This document shows, piece after piece, positions 45,593 through 56,099 of a DNA stretch of 64,000 bases. This DNA comes from Actinobacteria bacterium IMCC26103 (GTDB taxonomy: Bacteria; Actinomycetota; Actinomycetes; Nanopelagicales; Nanopelagicaceae), in contig CP015604.1 of NCBI GenBank assembly GCA_002284875.1, forward strand, positions 1 to 64,000. The letters run 5' to 3'. Both the position numbers and the translations under genes were made by a program. Numbering within the stretch: position 1 is the first letter of the stretch; every line of letters starts with the position of its first letter. The notes beneath the pieces were generated by a model. That model had not been told where the DNA came from. It saw only the letters and a program-made list of their open reading frames with translations, and did no database searches.

Positions 45593-46945
45593 GTGACGCA
45601 AGCAATTAATGATCCCGCAAAGAGCGCAGCAATATCAGCAGATGATCACGAATTTGTCTTTCACTCATGGTCGGCGCAAGGTGCAATTAAACCTTTGCCG
45701 GTTTCAGGCAGCGCCGGTTCTCGTTTCTGGGATTACGAAGGAAACACTTATCTAGATTTCTCATCCCAATTAGTTTTCACCAATATCGGACATCAACATC
45801 CCAAGGTTGTAAAGGCGATTCAAGAACAAGCAGCCGTTCTGACAACTATTGCACCACAACATGCCAGCGAAGTCCGTAACCAAGCAGCGCGTTCGATAGT
45901 TGAACTAGCTGGCGATAATTTCGCTAAAGTATTTTTTACAGCAGCTGGTGCAGATGCAATTGAAAATGCTATCCGCATGGCGCGTCTGCATACTCGCAAA
46001 CATAAAATTTTCTCGACCTACCGTTCTTATCACGGCAACACCACATCAGCGATCAGTGCAACCGGCGATCCACGTCGTTTCCCAAATGAGTTTGCCTTTG
46101 GCCATGTGCATTTCTGGGGACCATATCTATATCGCACATCATTCTGGGCGCAAGATGAAGCGCAAGAATGCGCTCGTGCTCTAGAACATCTAGAACAGAT
46201 GATTATCTTTGAGGGCCCAAATACGATTGCGGCAATTTTAATTGAATCAATTCCAGGTACCGCAGGTGTTCTAGTTCCACCAAAGGGTTACCTAGAAGGC
46301 ATTCGTGCACTTTGCGATAAGTACAAGATCCTATGGATTGCCGATGAAGTTATGGCTGGCTTTGGCCGCACTGGTAAATGGTTTGCCTATCAACATTCAG
46401 CTGCTACGCCAGATCTAATTACCTTTGCAAAGGGCGTTACATCAGGCTATATCCCACTTGGTGGCGTTGTAATTAGCGATGAAATTGCGCATACCTTTGA
46501 TGAGCAAGTCTTCCCTGGCGGACTTACCTACATGGGACACCCACTTGCAACAGCTACTGCAGTTGCAACGATTGAAGTTATGAAGGAAGAGAAGATGGTT
46601 GAAAATGCAGCTTCCATCGGTGAAAAGATTCTGGCGCCAGGACTGCAAGAACTTGCTAAGAAACATAAGTTAATTGGCGATATCCGCGGCGTCGGTGTTT
46701 TCTGGGGCGTTGATTTAGTTACCGATCGCGCAACGCGTACACCGCTTGCTCCATATGGTGGATCAAGTCCTGCGATGAACGAGCTAGTGGCTGCTTGTCG
46801 CAAGAATGGCTTGATGCCATTTAATAACTTCAATCGCATTCACTTGTGCCCACCGTGCAACATCACCGAAGCAGATGCCAAATTGGGGCTTGAGATTATT
46901 GATAAATCACTAGGTGAAGTTGCAAAGCACTACACCGGCGCTTGA
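45593..46945 (+). CDS. class III pyridoxal-phosphate aminotransferase
   Basis: 450 residues of the omega-amino acid aminotransferase group (taurine- or beta-alanine-pyruvate-like): GAGAD-type FFTAAGADAIENAIRMA, RSYHG loop, WIADEVMAGFGRTGKWFAYQH (cofactor Asp), the PLP lysine in TFAKGVTSGYIPLGG, and TYMGHPLATATAVAT. The exact amine donor cannot be told. GTG start with AGAGGCAG upstream. No pathway neighbour helps; convergent with ychF, 12 bases between stops. Confidence 0.9.
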   Translation: MTQAINDPAKSAAISADDHEFVFHSWSAQGAIKPLPVSGSAGSRFWDYEGNTYLDFSSQLVFTNIGHQHPKVVKAIQEQAAVLTTIAPQHASEVRNQAARSIVELAGDNFAKVFFTAAGADAIENAIRMARLHTRKHKIFSTYRSYHGNTTSAISATGDPRRFPNEFAFGHVHFWGPYLYRTSFWAQDEAQECARALEHLEQMIIFEGPNTIAAILIESIPGTAGVLVPPKGYLEGIRALCDKYKILWIADEVMAGFGRTGKWFAYQHSAATPDLITFAKGVTSGYIPLGGVVISDEIAHTFDEQVFPGGLTYMGHPLATATAVATIEVMKEEKMVENAASIGEKILAPGLQELAKKHKLIGDIRGVGVFWGVDLVTDRATRTPLAPYGGSSPAMNELVAACRKNGLMPFNNFNRIHLCPPCNITEADAKLGLEIIDKSLGEVAKHYTGA

Positions 46946-46957
46946 TCGCTAAAAAAG

Positions 46958-48031
46958 TTAGACGTTAAATCTAAACTCCACAACATCGCCATCGGCCATT
47001 ACGTACTCTTTACCTTCCATACGTACCTTGCCTTTAGCTTTAGCTTCTGCCATTGATCCGCATTCCATTAAATCGTTGAAGCCAACAATTTCTGCCTTAA
47101 TAAAACCTTTTTGGAAATCAGTATGGATAACACCGGCCGCCATTGGAGCTGTGTCACCTTTATGAATTGTCCAAGCGCGCGCTTCTTTGGGACCTGCCGT
47201 TAAATAAGTCTGCAGACCAAGCACGCTAAAACCAACGCGGGCCAGCGTTGCAAGACCCGGCTCTTTCATGCCGATTGATTGCAAGAGTTCAAGGGCATCT
47301 TCATCGCTTAATTCGGCAAGCTCTGCCTCTGTTTTGGCATCAAGGAAAATCGCTTCGGCTGGTGCAACAAGATCACTTAACTTCTTGCGAAGTTCGCCAT
47401 CGTTTAGCTCTGCCGCATCAACGTTAAATACATATAAGAATGGCTTGGCAGTTAATAAGTGCAGATCGCGCAATAGTTCAAGATCTAAGCCAGATGAGGA
47501 AAGTGGCTTGCCGCTTTGCAATTGCGCTTCGGCTTTCTTGACTGCTTCCACAACCGGTGCGATCTCTTTATTGGTGCGCGCCTCTTTCTCAAGTCGCGGC
47601 AGCGCCTTTTCAATAGTTTGTAAGTCAGCGAGCGCCAGTTCAGTGTTAATCGTCTCCATATCGCTGCTGGGATCAATGCGACCATCCACGTGCACAACAT
47701 CGGTATCGGTGAAGACGCGAATTACTTGGCAGATCGCATCGGTCTCGCGGATATTTGCCAGGAATTTATTTCCGAGGCCCGCGCCCTCTGATGCGCCTTT
47801 CACAATGCCTGCGATATCTACAAAAGATAGAGCGGCTGGAAGTATTTTTTCGGAAGAGAATATGGTGGCCAGCTTTGCCAGGCGCTCATCCGGTACTCCG
47901 ACTACGCCGACATTGGGCTCGATCGTTGCAAAGGGATAGTTAGCGGCCAGAACGTTATTTTTGGTGAGCGCATTAAAAAGGGTCGACTTTCCGACGTTGG
48001 GCAGACCGACGATTCCAATTGACAGGCTCAT
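46958..48031 (-). CDS. ychF: redox-regulated ATPase YchF (Obg family)
   Basis: Ribosome-associated P-loop protein of the Obg class that prefers ATP. Motifs: GLPNVGKSTLFNALT, FVDIAGIVKGASEGAGLGN, NKFLANIRETDAICQ, and the G4-like NVDA (FLYVFNVDAAEL) in place of NKxD, which is the YchF hallmark. The C-terminal TGS-like domain ends in YVMADGDVVEFRFNV. 357 residues, standard length. Divergent from rmuC across about 50 bases. Confidence 0.97.
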   Translation of the reverse strand: MSLSIGIVGLPNVGKSTLFNALTKNNVLAANYPFATIEPNVGVVGVPDERLAKLATIFSSEKILPAALSFVDIAGIVKGASEGAGLGNKFLANIRETDAICQVIRVFTDTDVVHVDGRIDPSSDMETINTELALADLQTIEKALPRLEKEARTNKEIAPVVEAVKKAEAQLQSGKPLSSSGLDLELLRDLHLLTAKPFLYVFNVDAAELNDGELRKKLSDLVAPAEAIFLDAKTEAELAELSDEDALELLQSIGMKEPGLATLARVGFSVLGLQTYLTAGPKEARAWTIHKGDTAPMAAGVIHTDFQKGFIKAEIVGFNDLMECGSMAEAKAKGKVRMEGKEYVMADGDVVEFRFNV

Positions 48032-48082
48032 AGGAAGCAGAGCCTACGCGTGATTGTCGGTGCTTCCTGCCACGATAGGCCC

Positions 48083-49252
48083 ATGTCAAGCACAGCAGTG
48101 GCCATTCTTACACTCGCCATCGGGCTCTTAATCGGGCTCGCCCTCGGGTATTTAATCGCAGGTCGCAGCAAAAGAAGCGATGGCGCATCTACCGCCGATC
48201 TTGCAACAGCGCGCGCAGAACGCGATTTATATAAATCAGAACGCGATAACGCAATGGCTGGTTCCAAACTTGCTGCCGAACTCGAAGCGATGAAAGGCGC
48301 GATGGAAAAGTTGCAGAAAGAATCTGCCGATGCTGATCGCCGTCGCATTGAAGCTGAATCTGATATCCGCACCCAAGTGCGTGCGATGTCTACACATAAT
48401 GAATCACTTGTTGCGCAGACAAAGGCAATTGCCGGTGCGCTCTCTAATTCACAAACTCGTGGAAAATTTGGCGAGGCCCAACTCGAGCTAATGCTGCAAG
48501 ATGCCGGGCTGCATAAAGATATTGAATACACCGCACAGCGTTCTACTACCGATGCTGATTCATCAGGAATCCCTGATATCACTGTGCGCATGCCAGGTGG
48601 CACCAAGTTATTTATTGACTCAAAATTTCCTTTCGATCGCTTTATCGAAGCGCACGAAGTTGAAGACCCACAAGAGCGCGAGCGTTTATTTATCGAACAT
48701 AAGAAAGATCTTGCCAACCACGTAATTGCCTTAGCCAAGCGCGGCTATCACGAATCTCAAGATTCTCCAGATTTTGTAATTCTCTTTGTGCCTTTTGAAT
48801 CTCTACTCACAGAAGCCTTGCGTGTTGATCCCTTGTTCCTCGAAAACGCCTTCAAAGTAAATGTAACTATCGCAACGCCAACTTCGATGATGGCGCTGCT
48901 GCGCACTATCGGCAATGTTTATTCGCGCAATTCTGTAGCCCTAAACGCGGAAAATATCGCGAAATCTGCCGGGCTCTTTATGAAGGATTTAACCTTGTTG
49001 CATACCAAGATCGTTAAGGTCGGCACCGCGATTAACTCACTTTCTAAAGCCTATGGCGATTTAGTCCCAACTGCCGAATCAACAGTAAAGCGCGCAGCTG
49101 CAAAGATCATCAGCTACGGAGTCACTGGCGATAAAGATAAACTCGCACTCGCCTACCCCGATGCGCCAGGTGAGGTGCGAGAGCTAAAGAACTCTGAACT
49201 AGGTGGCGAAGAAGATTTCATTGATGCCGAAGAAGTAAAGGATGAAGAATGA
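48083..49252 (+). CDS. rmuC: DNA recombination protein RmuC
   Basis: 389 residues. An N-terminal membrane helix (AVAILTLAIGLLIGLALGYLIAG) is followed by a coiled-coil region rich in E, A and K. The C-terminal RmuC nuclease-like domain contains NSQTRGKFGEAQLELML, IPDITVRMPGGTKLFIDSKFPF and FVPFESLLTEAL. RmuC limits recombination at inverted repeats. The start is the ATG giving MSSTAVAIL; an upstream in-frame extension to 48050 is not needed. It overlaps the next gene by four bases. Confidence 0.95.
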   Translation: MSSTAVAILTLAIGLLIGLALGYLIAGRSKRSDGASTADLATARAERDLYKSERDNAMAGSKLAAELEAMKGAMEKLQKESADADRRRIEAESDIRTQVRAMSTHNESLVAQTKAIAGALSNSQTRGKFGEAQLELMLQDAGLHKDIEYTAQRSTTDADSSGIPDITVRMPGGTKLFIDSKFPFDRFIEAHEVEDPQERERLFIEHKKDLANHVIALAKRGYHESQDSPDFVILFVPFESLLTEALRVDPLFLENAFKVNVTIATPTSMMALLRTIGNVYSRNSVALNAENIAKSAGLFMKDLTLLHTKIVKVGTAINSLSKAYGDLVPTAESTVKRAAAKIISYGVTGDKDKLALAYPDAPGEVRELKNSELGGEEDFIDAEEVKDEE

Positions 49253-49662
49253 GCACAACAACACCAGCTTTACCGAAGATAACTGGCCCCGGCCTTAAGA
49301 AAGAGGGCGTTGTTGTTCTGCAATCTTTCTTCATCGCCTTATTCGCCGGTATCGAACTTCTAATTCGCAGTGGCGCCGGCATCGTTAGCGGAGTAATTAT
49401 CTGTTTAGTTCTATTTGGCGGAATTCGCTTCGGTCGCAAAGGCACAACCTATGTTGCAGTTGTTACTCCCCCATTGGCATTTGCCGCAACAGTACTTCTC
49501 TATCTTCTTTTTACCGATGGAATTAACCCATCACGTTTGGGCCTTGATTTCATAGCATCGCTGGCTGGTATCGCGCCGTATTTATTAGCAAGTGCTTTAT
49601 ATGGCTGGTTTATCTTTCTTAATGAAAAGGCAAAAGCGCGTAAGCCAAAGCCGCGCTCTTAA
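49249..49662 (+). CDS. DUF6542-like membrane protein
   Basis: 137 residues with about four hydrophobic segments (25-42, 43-60, 68-88, 100-125) and a lysine-rich cytoplasmic end. This resembles the DUF6542 membrane proteins found beside ispH and xseA in actinobacteria. Function unknown. ATGA overlap with rmuC; its TAA shares TTAA with the convergent ispH stop. Confidence 0.8.
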   Translation: MSTTTPALPKITGPGLKKEGVVVLQSFFIALFAGIELLIRSGAGIVSGVIICLVLFGGIRFGRKGTTYVAVVTPPLAFAATVLLYLLFTDGINPSRLGLDFIASLAGIAPYLLASALYGWFIFLNEKAKARKPKPRS

Positions 49663-50615
49663 TTATTTGCCGCGCTCTTCAAATCTTTACGCAGTTCAGG
49701 TGGCAGAGCAAATAACAATGTTTCTTGAGTAGCTGTAACCTCTTCAACATCTCCAAAACCGCGTTCGGCAAGCCACGCTAATAAATCACGAACCAAGATT
49801 TCAGGAACTGATGCACCGCTAGTTACGCCCACGGTTTCCACGCCGGTTAGCCAGTTTTCATCAGCTTCTTCAGCATAATCAATTAAATAAGCGTTGGCTG
49901 CGCCATATTCTTTCGATACTTCAACTAAGCGAACCGAGTTAGATGAATTGGTCGAACCAACTACGAGAACCAGGTCGGCTTGTGGTGCGATCTGTTTTAT
50001 CGCTTCTTGACGGTTCTGCGTTGCATAACAAATATCATCCGATGGCGGATTAGCGATTTCAGGGAAACGCTCTTTCAGGATTGCAACCGATTGCATAGTT
50101 TCATCAACGCTTAAAGTTGTTTGAGTAAGCCAGACTAGTTTCTTACCTGGCGTTGGCTGAATATTGCGGGCTTCATCTAAACCATCGACGACGCGTACTT
50201 TTCCGGGTGCTTCACCTGCGGTGCCTTCAACTTCTTCATGTCCGTTGTGACCGATTAACAAGATTTCAGTTTCTTCGTCTGCAAATCTTTTAACTTCATT
50301 ATGTACTTTGGTCACCAAAGGACAAGTCGCATCAATGGTTCGCAAGTTTCGTGAGGCTGCTTGTTCGTGAACCGCAGGTGAGACACCGTGTGCCGAGAAA
50401 ACTACGGTTGCACCTTCGGGAACTTCATCAGTTTCGTTTACAAAGATCACGCCGCGGGCTTCAAGGGTTGAGACCACATGCTTGTTGTGGACGATCTCTT
50501 TGCGCACATAAATCGGGGCGCCATAGAGCTCAAGTGATTTTTCGACGGTGATGACCGCGCGATCGACGCCGGCGCAATATCCGCGCGGCGCAGCCAGGAG
50601 AACTCTCTTACCCAT
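49659..50615 (-). CDS. ispH: 4-hydroxy-3-methylbut-2-enyl diphosphate reductase
   Basis: Last step of the MEP isoprenoid pathway, making IPP and DMAPP with a 4Fe-4S cluster. Cluster cysteines: [25 protein letters not shown] and [13 protein letters not shown]. Histidines occur in [14 protein letters not shown] and [11 protein letters not shown]. 318 residues from the ATG giving [12 protein letters not shown]; the frame upstream to 50672 overlaps the xseA start region and is rejected. Product feeds the undecaprenyl pathway (uppS in the window). Divergent from xseA by 26 bases. Confidence 0.97.
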   Translation of the reverse strand: MGKRVLLAAPRGYCAGVDRAVITVEKSLELYGAPIYVRKEIVHNKHVVSTLEARGVIFVNETDEVPEGATVVFSAHGVSPAVHEQAASRNLRTIDATCPLVTKVHNEVKRFADEETEILLIGHNGHEEVEGTAGEAPGKVRVVDGLDEARNIQPTPGKKLVWLTQTTLSVDETMQSVAILKERFPEIANPPSDDICYATQNRQEAIKQIAPQADLVLVVGSTNSSNSVRLVEVSKEYGAANAYLIDYAEEADENWLTGVETVGVTSGASVPEILVRDLLAWLAERGFGDVEEVTATQETLLFALPPELRKDLKSAANN

Positions 50616-50641
50616 GTGGTTGAGTCTATTAGGCTCGCCCC

Positions 50642-51847
50642 ATGTTCGAAACTTCAAGTGAATCCCCCGCACCAGTCCGTGTGGTCTCTGAGGCGATTAA
50701 AGATTATGTAGAACGTTTGGGCCCGATCTGGATTGAGGGCGAAATATCAGAGTTAAATGAACGCAGCGGTGGAATGGCATTTATGCGCCTGCGCGACACT
50801 TCAGTTGATATGAGCCTTTCGGTGATGTGTTATAAAAATGTATTGGCCGCCGTGCAACCACTGCCGGCAAATGCGCGCGTTGTTATCCATGCCAAAGCAT
50901 CTTGGTTTACTAAAAATGGATCGCTGACCATGTCGGCGAAAGAAATCCGCCAAGTCGGTGTTGGTGAATTACTTGCTCGCTTAGAAGCTCTAAAAGGTGT
51001 GCTTGCAGCAGAAGGTTTATTTAGCGCAGATCGCAAAGTTGCTTTGCCATTATTGCCGCGCAAAGTTGGTTTGATCTGCGGTCGCAATACCGATGCCGAG
51101 AAAGATGTTGTTGAAAATGCGCGCCGTCGCTGGCCAGCCGTTGAATTTGAAATCCGCGAAGTTGCCGTGCAAGGCGCTGCCGCTGTTGTTGAAGTATCCG
51201 AAGCGCTACGCGAGCTAGAAAGTTTGGAAGATGTAGATGTCATCATTATTACTCGCGGTGGCGGTTCCTTCGAAGATCTCTTGCCCTTTAGCGATGAGAG
51301 CCTGGTTCGCTTAGCGGCGAGTTGTGAAACCCCAATTGTTAGCGCTATCGGTCACGAAAAAGATTCACCGCTTCTAGATTTAGTTGCTGACTATCGCGCA
51401 TCAACTCCAACGGATGCGGCAAAGCGAGTTGTGCCAGATATCGAACAAGAGATATCTGATATCAATAAGATCCGCGACCGGATATATCGCAGGCTGCTTT
51501 CAACTGTGGAATTTGAGTTAAATCAGATTGCACAACTGCGCAATCGCCCAGTTATGAAAGATCCCAGCGTCATGATCAAGGTTCGTAAGGATGATTTAAC
51601 GGCGTTGCGCGATCGTTCCCATCGCGGCTTTAAAGCGCTACTGGACATTGAAAAGAAAGAGATCAAGGGCGTGATCGCCCATTTACGTTCGCTTTCGCCG
51701 CAATCGACTATGGACCGCGGTTATGCCGTAGTGCAAAGTGATGACGGAAAGATTGTGCGCGATGCCACAAAGTTAAAGGCCGGTGTTGTGCTGCGAATTC
51801 GCGCTGCTAAGGGCGAAGCTAAAGCCAGCGTGCTGGCGAGCGAGTAG
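50642..51847 (+). CDS. xseA: exodeoxyribonuclease VII large subunit
   Basis: Single-strand-specific exonuclease subunit. The N-terminal OB-fold has [26 protein letters not shown]. The catalytic core has [41 protein letters not shown], and [28 protein letters not shown] coiled-coil C terminus follows. 401 residues, normal. The ATG is 26 bases from the ispH start. Followed nine bases later by xseB, together forming the enzyme. Confidence 0.97.
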   Translation: MFETSSESPAPVRVVSEAIKDYVERLGPIWIEGEISELNERSGGMAFMRLRDTSVDMSLSVMCYKNVLAAVQPLPANARVVIHAKASWFTKNGSLTMSAKEIRQVGVGELLARLEALKGVLAAEGLFSADRKVALPLLPRKVGLICGRNTDAEKDVVENARRRWPAVEFEIREVAVQGAAAVVEVSEALRELESLEDVDVIIITRGGGSFEDLLPFSDESLVRLAASCETPIVSAIGHEKDSPLLDLVADYRASTPTDAAKRVVPDIEQEISDINKIRDRIYRRLLSTVEFELNQIAQLRNRPVMKDPSVMIKVRKDDLTALRDRSHRGFKALLDIEKKEIKGVIAHLRSLSPQSTMDRGYAVVQSDDGKIVRDATKLKAGVVLRIRAAKGEAKASVLASE

Positions 51848-51856
51848 ATTTAACCC

Positions 51857-52060
51857 ATGGCCGCTAAAGAGGGAAAGCCTTCATATGAGGAAGCTCGTGA
51901 TGAGCTCGCTGAAATCGTTGAATCACTCGAAGATGGCAGCGCGACGCTAGAGGAATCTTTAAAGCTCTGGGAACGCGGCGAAGAGTTAGCCAAGATCTGT
52001 CAAGAATGGTTAGACGGGGCTAAGAAGAAGTTAGATGCTGCAAAGAAGCCAGCCGAATAA
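51857..52060 (+). CDS. xseB: exodeoxyribonuclease VII small subunit
   Basis: 67 residues of the XseB family: [36 protein letters not shown] and a lysine-rich end. These are the usual two helices wrapping the XseA coiled coil. Only nine bases after xseA. Its TAA overlaps the ATG of the fumarase gene (TAATG). Confidence 0.96.
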   Translation: MAAKEGKPSYEEARDELAEIVESLEDGSATLEESLKLWERGEELAKICQEWLDGAKKKLDAAKKPAE

Positions 52061-53718
52061 TGTCACCACAATTTTCTTACTCTGATTTACTTCCGGTCGG
52101 CGAAGATAAAACTAAGTATCGCAATATCGGCAAAGCAGGCGTAAGCGTTGTAAAACTTGGCGATAAAGAGTTTCTGCAAGTATCACCTGAAGCACTTACC
52201 TTGCTAACTGAAACTGCCATCCACGATATTTCACATTATCTGCGCGCAGAACACTTGCAACAGCTTGCCAATATTTTAAAGGACCCTGAAGCCTCACCAA
52301 ACGATCGCTTCGTCGCCTTAGATTTATTGAAGAACGCCAATATTTCAGCCGGTGGAATCCTGCCGATGTGCCAAGACACCGGAACTGCATTGGTGATGGG
52401 AAAGAAGGGTCAATATGTATTGACCACTGCTAAAGATGAAGTTGCGATCTCGCAGGGAATTTACGACGCTTACACAAAGCTAAACCTGCGTTATTCGCAG
52501 ATGGCCCCGGTTACAACATGGGATGAGAAGAACACCGGCAACAACTTGCCTGCTCAAATTGAGATTTATGCAGATTCTGATCACCAAGATGAATATAACT
52601 TTATGTTTATCGCCAAAGGCGGCGGCAGCGCTAATAAATCGTTCTTGTATCAAGAGACCAAAGCGGTGCTAAACCCAGCATCTTTCATGGCTTGGCTAGA
52701 TGAAAAACTTCGCTCCATCGGAACCGCAGCTTGTCCGCCCTATCACCTGGCAATTGTCATCGGCGGAACCAGCGCCGAGCACACAGTTAAGACTGCCAAG
52801 CTTGCTAGTACTAAATATTTAGATTCACTTCCAACATCAGGTGATGCCGCAACTGGACATGGCTTTCGCGATATCGAACTTGAGGCAAAAGTATTAGAAC
52901 TAACTAGAACCTTAGGTATTGGCGCCCAATTCGGTGGCAAGTACTTCTGCCACGATGTGCGCGTAGTTCGCCTGCCGCGCCACGGGGCATCACTGCCAAT
53001 TGCTATCGCCGTTTCTTGTTCTGCAGATCGCCAAGCAAAAGCCAAGATCACTAAAGATGGCATCTTTTTGGAAGAGCTAGAGCGCGATCCTGCACATTTC
53101 TTGCCTGATACAACCGATGAACATCTTGACGATAACGTTGTAAAGATTGATCTAAATCAATCAATGGATAAGGTGCGAGCCGAACTTTCGAAGCATCCAG
53201 TTAAAACTCGAGTTTCCCTAACCGGCACAATCGTTGTTGCTCGCGATCTGGCGCATGCTCGCATCAAGGCAGCCCTCGATGCCGGCCAAGCATTACCGCA
53301 GTATTTAAAGGATTACGCCGTTTACTACGCAGGCCCTGCCAAGACTCCAACTGGTTACGCATCGGGTTCATTTGGTCCAACAACTGCCGGACGTATGGAT
53401 TCATATGTTGAGCAGTTCCAGAAAGCTGGAGGATCTTTTGTAATGCTCGCTAAAGGAAATCGCTCGAAGGCAGTTACCGATGCCTGCAAAGCAAATGGTG
53501 GTTTCTATCTCGGATCAATCGGAGGACCAGCTGCGCGCCTGGCCCAAGATTGCATCAAGAAAGTTGAAGTCTTAGATTTCGATGATTTAGGAATGGAAGC
53601 TGTCTATAAGATCGATGTCGTTGATTTCCCAGCCTTCATCGTTGTAGACGATAAGGGAAATGATTTCTTTACAGAATCTGTGAAATTGGTATCAATTGGA
53701 AATAGACCTGAAAACTAG
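52060..53718 (+). CDS. class I fumarate hydratase (4Fe-4S)
   Basis: Oxygen-sensitive, iron-sulfur fumarase converting fumarate to malate. 552 residues cover both alpha and beta domains in one chain. The cluster cysteines occur in [33 protein letters not shown] and probably [10 protein letters not shown]. The C-terminal half has [21 protein letters not shown] and [21 protein letters not shown]. Starts at an ATG fused to the xseB stop. This makes a TCA enzyme cotranscribed with exonuclease VII, an arrangement seen in actinobacteria. Confidence 0.96.
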   Translation: MSPQFSYSDLLPVGEDKTKYRNIGKAGVSVVKLGDKEFLQVSPEALTLLTETAIHDISHYLRAEHLQQLANILKDPEASPNDRFVALDLLKNANISAGGILPMCQDTGTALVMGKKGQYVLTTAKDEVAISQGIYDAYTKLNLRYSQMAPVTTWDEKNTGNNLPAQIEIYADSDHQDEYNFMFIAKGGGSANKSFLYQETKAVLNPASFMAWLDEKLRSIGTAACPPYHLAIVIGGTSAEHTVKTAKLASTKYLDSLPTSGDAATGHGFRDIELEAKVLELTRTLGIGAQFGGKYFCHDVRVVRLPRHGASLPIAIAVSCSADRQAKAKITKDGIFLEELERDPAHFLPDTTDEHLDDNVVKIDLNQSMDKVRAELSKHPVKTRVSLTGTIVVARDLAHARIKAALDAGQALPQYLKDYAVYYAGPAKTPTGYASGSFGPTTAGRMDSYVEQFQKAGGSFVMLAKGNRSKAVTDACKANGGFYLGSIGGPAARLAQDCIKKVEVLDFDDLGMEAVYKIDVVDFPAFIVVDDKGNDFFTESVKLVSIGNRPEN

Positions 53719-53770
53719 TCGCTAAGAAATTGTTTGAGGGTTTAAAAACCGCAAGGGTTCGATTTAAAGT

Positions 53771-54403
53771 TTAGTAATAACGACTGTGGCGGAACTTAGC
53801 CCATGCCTTACATGGGTTGTCATAGCGCGCTTCGATATAGCGAAGTCCCCAACGGATCTGGGTTACCGGGTTGGTTCGCCAATCTGATGAGATAACTTCC
53901 ATGCGGATTGCTGGCAGCGCCTGTGGAATTCCGTGAGCGCCAGAGCGCTTGTTATGGGCCTTGTAATTCCAGTGGCTCTCTTTAGTCCAGAGGCGATTGA
54001 GGCAGGTGTATTGATCTGCGCCCCATGCATATTCGCTAAACATGATCGCCTTGGCAACTTTCTTGGCACCGACGATGGTGCGCGCCATTTCAACTTGTTG
54101 GCTAACTGATGCTGCCAGTGCCATTTGAGATGCAAAGAGATCTGCGCCTTCATCGAGCTGGGTATAAAGAGCGGCGCCTTCAGAAAGGTCTACTTCAGAA
54201 TTTAAAGCAATCGACATCGTCAGGTTGGCCGATTCTGGCAAGGAGATGCTGGTGGTCATTGGAAAGTCGAGGCCGTAAGCCGTTGGCTGGGCCGCTGAGA
54301 TTAAAAGGAAGGAGGCGACCAAGGTCCAAAGGGCGCGCGACTTGAAACGGTTCGAGCGCACAAAGAGGTACTTGGTACCGCGCTTGCTAGCTTGCTTAGA
54401 CAT
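53771..54403 (-). CDS. secreted lytic transglycosylase-like protein
   Basis: 210 residues. A basic N terminus and a signal peptide (LWTLVASFLLISAAQPTAYG) precede a linker and a C-terminal catalytic-like domain of the actinobacterial aggregation-promoting-factor/SLT type. This domain has FSEYAWGADQYTCLNRLWTKESHWNYKAHNK, with the glutamate in TKESHW as the catalytic candidate, SGAHGIPQALP, and IRWGLRYIEARYDNPCKAW. It would cleave peptidoglycan outside the membrane. GGAGG lies eight bases before the ATG, and upstream is a folded leader at 54428-54493. Convergent with fumarase. Confidence 0.9.
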   Translation of the reverse strand: MSKQASKRGTKYLFVRSNRFKSRALWTLVASFLLISAAQPTAYGLDFPMTTSISLPESANLTMSIALNSEVDLSEGAALYTQLDEGADLFASQMALAASVSQQVEMARTIVGAKKVAKAIMFSEYAWGADQYTCLNRLWTKESHWNYKAHNKRSGAHGIPQALPAIRMEVISSDWRTNPVTQIRWGLRYIEARYDNPCKAWAKFRHSRYY

Positions 54404-54427
54404 CGCTGCCTCCTTTCGACTAGTTCG

Positions 54428-54493
54428 TTAACTCACTTGGCCCGTGGGAGATCGACCTAAAAATAGGTTGGTGACCTGCGGGGAATGAGTTAA
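54428..54493 (-). promoter_or_regulatory. structured 5' leader of the transglycosylase gene
   Basis: Nested, largely symmetric hairpin ending 24 bases before the ATG. Three stems, 8 bp (TTAACTCA 54428-54435 with TGAGTTAA 54486-54493), 4 bp (CCCG 54441-54444 with CGGG 54479-54482) and 5 bp (ACCTA 54455-54459 with TAGGT 54464-54468), are separated by internal loops, with a tip loop of four. It could be a riboswitch, protein-binding site or stability element. The known c-di-AMP (ydaO) consensus is not visible. Confidence 0.45.
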
Positions 54494-54576
54494 GGGTGGC
54501 AACTAGGGTGATCTGTCGCAAATTAAATGCTGCGTGTGGCGGAAATTCTCAGGAAAGTGGCGATCTGTGGACAGGC

Positions 54577-54598
54577 AAAAGCCCTGCTCAGTTAGGGC
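54577..54598 (-). terminator. weak terminator after phoH
   Basis: GCCCT/AGGGC 5-bp stem with an eight-base loop (54581-54598) followed by TTTT on the minus strand, 46 bases after the phoH stop. Confidence 0.45.
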
Positions 54599-54644
54599 AA
54601 AGTCGCAAATGTCCGAATTGTAACTGTGAGATTTAAATAGGGGC

Positions 54645-55973
54645 TTAAGCCACGGGCCCTTCGAGCATCTCAGTGACTAAGGCGGCAATCGGCGAGCGCT
54701 CGCTTCGAGTCAAGGTGACGTGTGCAAAGAGCGGGTGGCCCTTGAGCGTTTCAACGACCGCGACCACGCCATCGTGGCGACCGACCCGCAAGTTATCGCG
54801 TTGGGCAACGTCATGGGTTAAGACAACTCGCGATGATTGGCCGATGCGCGACAGAACGGTGAGCAAGACGCCGCGTTCTAGCGATTGGGCTTCATCAACG
54901 ATTACAAAAGAGTCGTGAAGTGAGCGACCACGGATATGGGTCAGCGGCAGAACTTCAATAAGTCCGCGAGCCATGATCTCTTCGATGACTGCTTGAGAAA
55001 CCAGGGCGCCCAAAGTATCGAAGACTGCTTGGGCCCAAGGCGACATTTTCTCGCCTTCGCTGCCGGGAAGGTAACCGAGCTCTTGGCCGCCAACGGGATA
55101 GAGCGGACGGAAGATTACAACTTTCTTATGCAGGCGCTTTTCCATTACTGCTTCAAGGCCAGCGCAAAGGGCGAGCGCCGATTTTCCAGTTCCGGCGCGA
55201 CCGCCGAGCGAAATGATGCCGATCTCGGGATCTAATAAAAGGTCTAGCGCAATTCGTTGTTCGGCAGAACGACCATGCAGACCAAATGCATTGCGATCGC
55301 CGCGGACTAATTGCAATTGTTTATCGGCGGTAACGCGGGCAAGTGCACTTCCCTTTTCAGAGTGAAGCACGACCCCGGTGTGAACCGGCAGTTGGTGGGC
55401 AGCTTCGTGGTCGGCGCGATCTGAGGCATAGAGCTCATCAATAATATTGTGGCCGACATTTATCTCTTCGATACCGGTCCATCCACTGTTGGAGACAAGC
55501 TCTGCTAAATATTCTTGCGCTTCAACGCCAACTGATGATGCCTTAACGCGAAGCGGCAGATCTTTAGTAACTAAGACAACATCCTTGCCATCTGACATTA
55601 AATTTTTAGCGATCGCCAAGATGCGCGAATCGTTTGTGCCATCACGTAAGAAGCCGTGGGGCAAGGTACTTAAATCGGTGTGGTTTAACTCAACTGAAAG
55701 CGTGCCGCCTTCTGGGGTTATCGTGAGCGGCTTATCCAATCGGCCATGGGTAATACGTAAATCATCGAGTGATCTAAGCGCAGCGCGTGCAAAGTAGCCA
55801 AGTTCGGGATGATCGCGTTTAGTCTCAAGCTCTCCGATAACTGCGATCGGGATTATTACTTCATGTTCTTCGAATTTTGAGAGCGCATTCGGGTCCGCCA
55901 ATAAAACGCTGGTATCTAAAACATAGGTCTTTTTTGCAGCCTTTTTCGAAGCTTTAGATACTGGAGTAGCCAA
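54645..55973 (-). CDS. PhoH family protein (PIN domain plus ATPase)
   Basis: 442 residues. The N-terminal PIN nuclease-like domain has [15 protein letters not shown] and a late Asp in [10 protein letters not shown]. The C-terminal PhoH ATPase has [20 protein letters not shown] (Walker A), [11 protein letters not shown] (Walker B) and [11 protein letters not shown]. This fusion is the PhoH2 type, known in mycobacteria as an RNA helicase/ribonuclease. The start is ATG. Followed by a weak terminator. No antitoxin is visible next to it. Confidence 0.95.
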   Translation of the reverse strand: MATPVSKASKKAAKKTYVLDTSVLLADPNALSKFEEHEVIIPIAVIGELETKRDHPELGYFARAALRSLDDLRITHGRLDKPLTITPEGGTLSVELNHTDLSTLPHGFLRDGTNDSRILAIAKNLMSDGKDVVLVTKDLPLRVKASSVGVEAQEYLAELVSNSGWTGIEEINVGHNIIDELYASDRADHEAAHQLPVHTGVVLHSEKGSALARVTADKQLQLVRGDRNAFGLHGRSAEQRIALDLLLDPEIGIISLGGRAGTGKSALALCAGLEAVMEKRLHKKVVIFRPLYPVGGQELGYLPGSEGEKMSPWAQAVFDTLGALVSQAVIEEIMARGLIEVLPLTHIRGRSLHDSFVIVDEAQSLERGVLLTVLSRIGQSSRVVLTHDVAQRDNLRVGRHDGVVAVVETLKGHPLFAHVTLTRSERSPIAALVTEMLEGPVA

Positions 55974-56099
55974 TGGCCAGCTCTCGCATTCTCTTTAGTT
56001 TTATCCGGCGGGAGTAACTTCTGACAAGAAAAAGATAGAACTTAGCAGCACACTTTTAAGTGCGACACGCCATAGCAATTTATTAACGCTTGGTTAAAG

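Noticed and set aside
47268-47939. 223-codon open frame on the plus strand inside ychF
   Set aside because: It is exactly antisense to ychF, has serine-rich composition typical of a reversed frame, and has no ribosome-binding site; a shadow.
48028-48738. 236-codon open frame on the minus strand over rmuC
   Set aside because: Antisense to a clear RmuC; serine/cysteine-rich shadow composition, no motif.
54404-54576. c-di-AMP (ydaO) riboswitch before the transglycosylase gene
   Set aside because: The conserved GGUGAAUCC-like and AGGGUGACUC-like blocks of that class are not present; only a generic nested hairpin is seen.
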